NCBI GenBank assembly: GCA_905193725.1
Contig: CAJJPW010000026.1
Coordinates: forward strand, 1-14,235
Reading direction: 5' to 3'
DNA length: 14,235 nucleotides
Source of the DNA: an uncultured Eubacteriales bacterium
GTDB taxonomy: Bacteria > Bacillota > Clostridia > Christensenellales > Christensenellaceae
Position 1 is the first letter of the stretch, and every line of letters begins with the position of its first letter. Positions 13,681 to 14,235 of this stretch are shown piece by piece. The position numbers and the translations under genes are program-made. The notes below the pieces were generated by a model, which saw only the letters and a program-made list of their open reading frames with translations, had not been told where the DNA came from and did no database searches.

Positions 13681-13757
13681 TTTCGGGCATAAAAAATACC
13701 GCAACCCATCAAAGTGAATTGCGATATTGTGTGCAGCGTCACGCTGCTGGTGGAGGC
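13681..13757. repeat. ssrA 3' flank and end, copy B (partner of 12004-12079)
   Basis: This is the native copy: it contains the ssrA terminator region and the last bases of tmRNA and aligns along its full length with 12004-12079. The copies are in direct orientation about 1.68 kb apart. Confidence 0.8.
13691..13747 (-). terminator. ssrA terminator region
   Basis: Directly after the CCA end the minus strand forms GCAGCG-TGA-CGCTGC, then further on CGCAA...TTGCG followed by TATTTTTT. The second, T-tailed hairpin is the likely stop signal; its 5-bp stem is short. The first hairpin may guide 3'-end processing of tmRNA. Confidence 0.6.
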
Positions 13758-14109
13758 GAGGGGAGTTGAACCCCTGTCCGAGAGCCCTCACAGACGACTT
13801 TCTACAGGCTTAGCTGTAAGTGTTTTATTCCCAAAACCAGCCCCTTACAGCAAAGCTGGTTTGTGGTAGCTTCATCAATATGCATTAACCCTCAAAGCTT
13901 TGGATTAAGCAGTACCCGCTCAATTGACGCCACCTGTAGAACCGCGGGACTTTCTACTGTGACGGCAGCTTGCGTTACGCAGCTACTAATTCTAATTCTT
14001 GATTATCAGCGTTTATATTTAAACGTCCGACTTTTTTAGCGCAGATTTCGGCACTGCGGCCTGCTTATCATCTGGGCAGCGACCCCCGTCGAAAGCCAAG
14101 TACGCCCCC
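13748..14109 (-). ncRNA. ssrA: Transfer-messenger RNA (tmRNA)
   Basis: The 362-nt minus-strand RNA rescues ribosomes stalled on broken mRNA, together with SmpB. The 5' end GGGGGCG (14109-14103) pairs with CGCCTCC near the 3' end to form the acceptor stem, followed by A and an encoded CCA (13748-13750). The T-arm sequence GTTCAA with CCCCTCG is visible near the 3' end, and the 5' half has the conserved tRNA-like start (GGCTTTCGACGGGGGTCGC). The tag frame ends ...NADNQELELVAA then TAA (14013-13975); the exact resume codon is not fixed by eye, but the LVAA ending is a proper degradation tag. smpB lies 19 nt upstream on the same strand. Its 3' end is also the sequence repeated at 12070-12078 and 13490-13507. 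Confidence 0.95.
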
Positions 14110-14114
14110 ATATT

Positions 14115-14125
14115 ATTATATTATA
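14115..14125 (-). promoter_or_regulatory. -10 element(s) of ssrA
   Basis: Two overlapping TATAAT hexamers (14125-14120 and 14120-14115, minus strand) fill the short AT-only gap between the smpB stop and the tmRNA 5' end; the nearer one is 5 nt from G14109. No good -35 is seen, since that position falls within the smpB coding end. Confidence 0.5.
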
Positions 14126-14128
14126 TTT

Positions 14129-14235
14129 TTATGGCTTCATCATTCGCTCCATGTCTCGCTTTACTGCCTTTTCCTTTAAGTCTTGGCGCTTATCATAGAG
14201 CTTCTTGCCCCGCGCTAGCCCTAAGGCGACTTTCA
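14129..14235 (-). CDS. smpB: SsrA-binding protein SmpB, C-terminal end (partial)
   Basis: The frame enters from the right edge and ends with TAA at 14129-14131. Its last 34 residues ([30 protein letters not shown]) match the SmpB C-terminus, including the [14 protein letters not shown] motif whose basic tail enters the ribosomal mRNA channel during trans-translation. Only about a fifth of the protein (usually about 150-160 aa) is in view. Position directly upstream of ssrA on the same strand is the common arrangement in Firmicutes and supports both calls. Confidence 0.93.
   Translation of the reverse strand, partial: KVALGLARGKKLYDKRQDLKEKAVKRDMERMMKP

Noticed and set aside
12004..13772. CRISPR-like array from the three repeats
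   Set aside because: Repeats differ in length and content, are irregularly spaced, and fit ssrA-end duplication; no cas genes are present.
13425..13791. Minus-strand open frames of 61 and 104 codons across the ssrA flank
   Set aside because: They read through the GC-rich repeat, the ssrA terminator and the tmRNA 3' end; no ribosome site and low-complexity content.

Overview
The window looks like chromosomal DNA of a low-to-mid GC Firmicute, most likely a Clostridia/Lachnospiraceae-type gut bacterium. Reasons: strong AGGAGG ribosome sites, lipoprotein-type binding protein, smpB next to ssrA, a PF20097-type zinc-ribbon gene, and a GC-rich repeat of a kind I associate with Lachnospiraceae genomes. 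The genus is inference. No tool was run; family calls rest on motif reading.

Layout. Bases 3-83 (+) are the end of a zinc-dependent alcohol dehydrogenase. A 73-aa zinc-ribbon gene (215-436, +) follows, with a hairpin leader and a strong terminator. A 632-aa secreted/membrane-anchored protein of unknown role (605-2503, -) has its own promoter.

The centre (2884-10662, all - strand) is one tightly packed cluster, in transcription order: YheO/PAS-type regulator, sugar-binding lipoprotein, double-ATPase RbsA-like protein, two RbsC-like permeases, FGGY (xylulokinase-like) kinase, phosphotriesterase-family metal hydrolase. Spacings of 4-15 nt and an ATGA overlap indicate an operon, closed by a terminator at 2811-2852. 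The simplest reading is import of a sugar or sugar-acid/lactone by a CUT2 transporter, phosphorylation, then metal-dependent hydrolysis (perhaps of a phosphorylated sugar lactone). The cluster has no isomerase, aldolase or dehydrogenase, so the pathway is incomplete or ends in a central phosphorylated intermediate.

From about 10663 to 13490 the DNA is AT-rich and full of debris: a degraded XRE regulator, a small ribbon-helix-helix protein, a 5'-truncated and frameshifted SLOG/DUF1273 pseudogene, inverted repeats, and an intact XRE-type regulator (12423-13361) with a near-consensus promoter containing a palindrome. This accessory strip ends at the tmRNA gene ssrA (13748-14109, -), preceded by the end of smpB (14129-14235, -). 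Sequences from the 3' end of ssrA and its terminator are repeated at 12004-12079 and 13490-13507, two of them joined to a GC-rich structured repeat. This suggests one or more past insertions at the ssrA 3' end, a well-known integration target for mobile elements.
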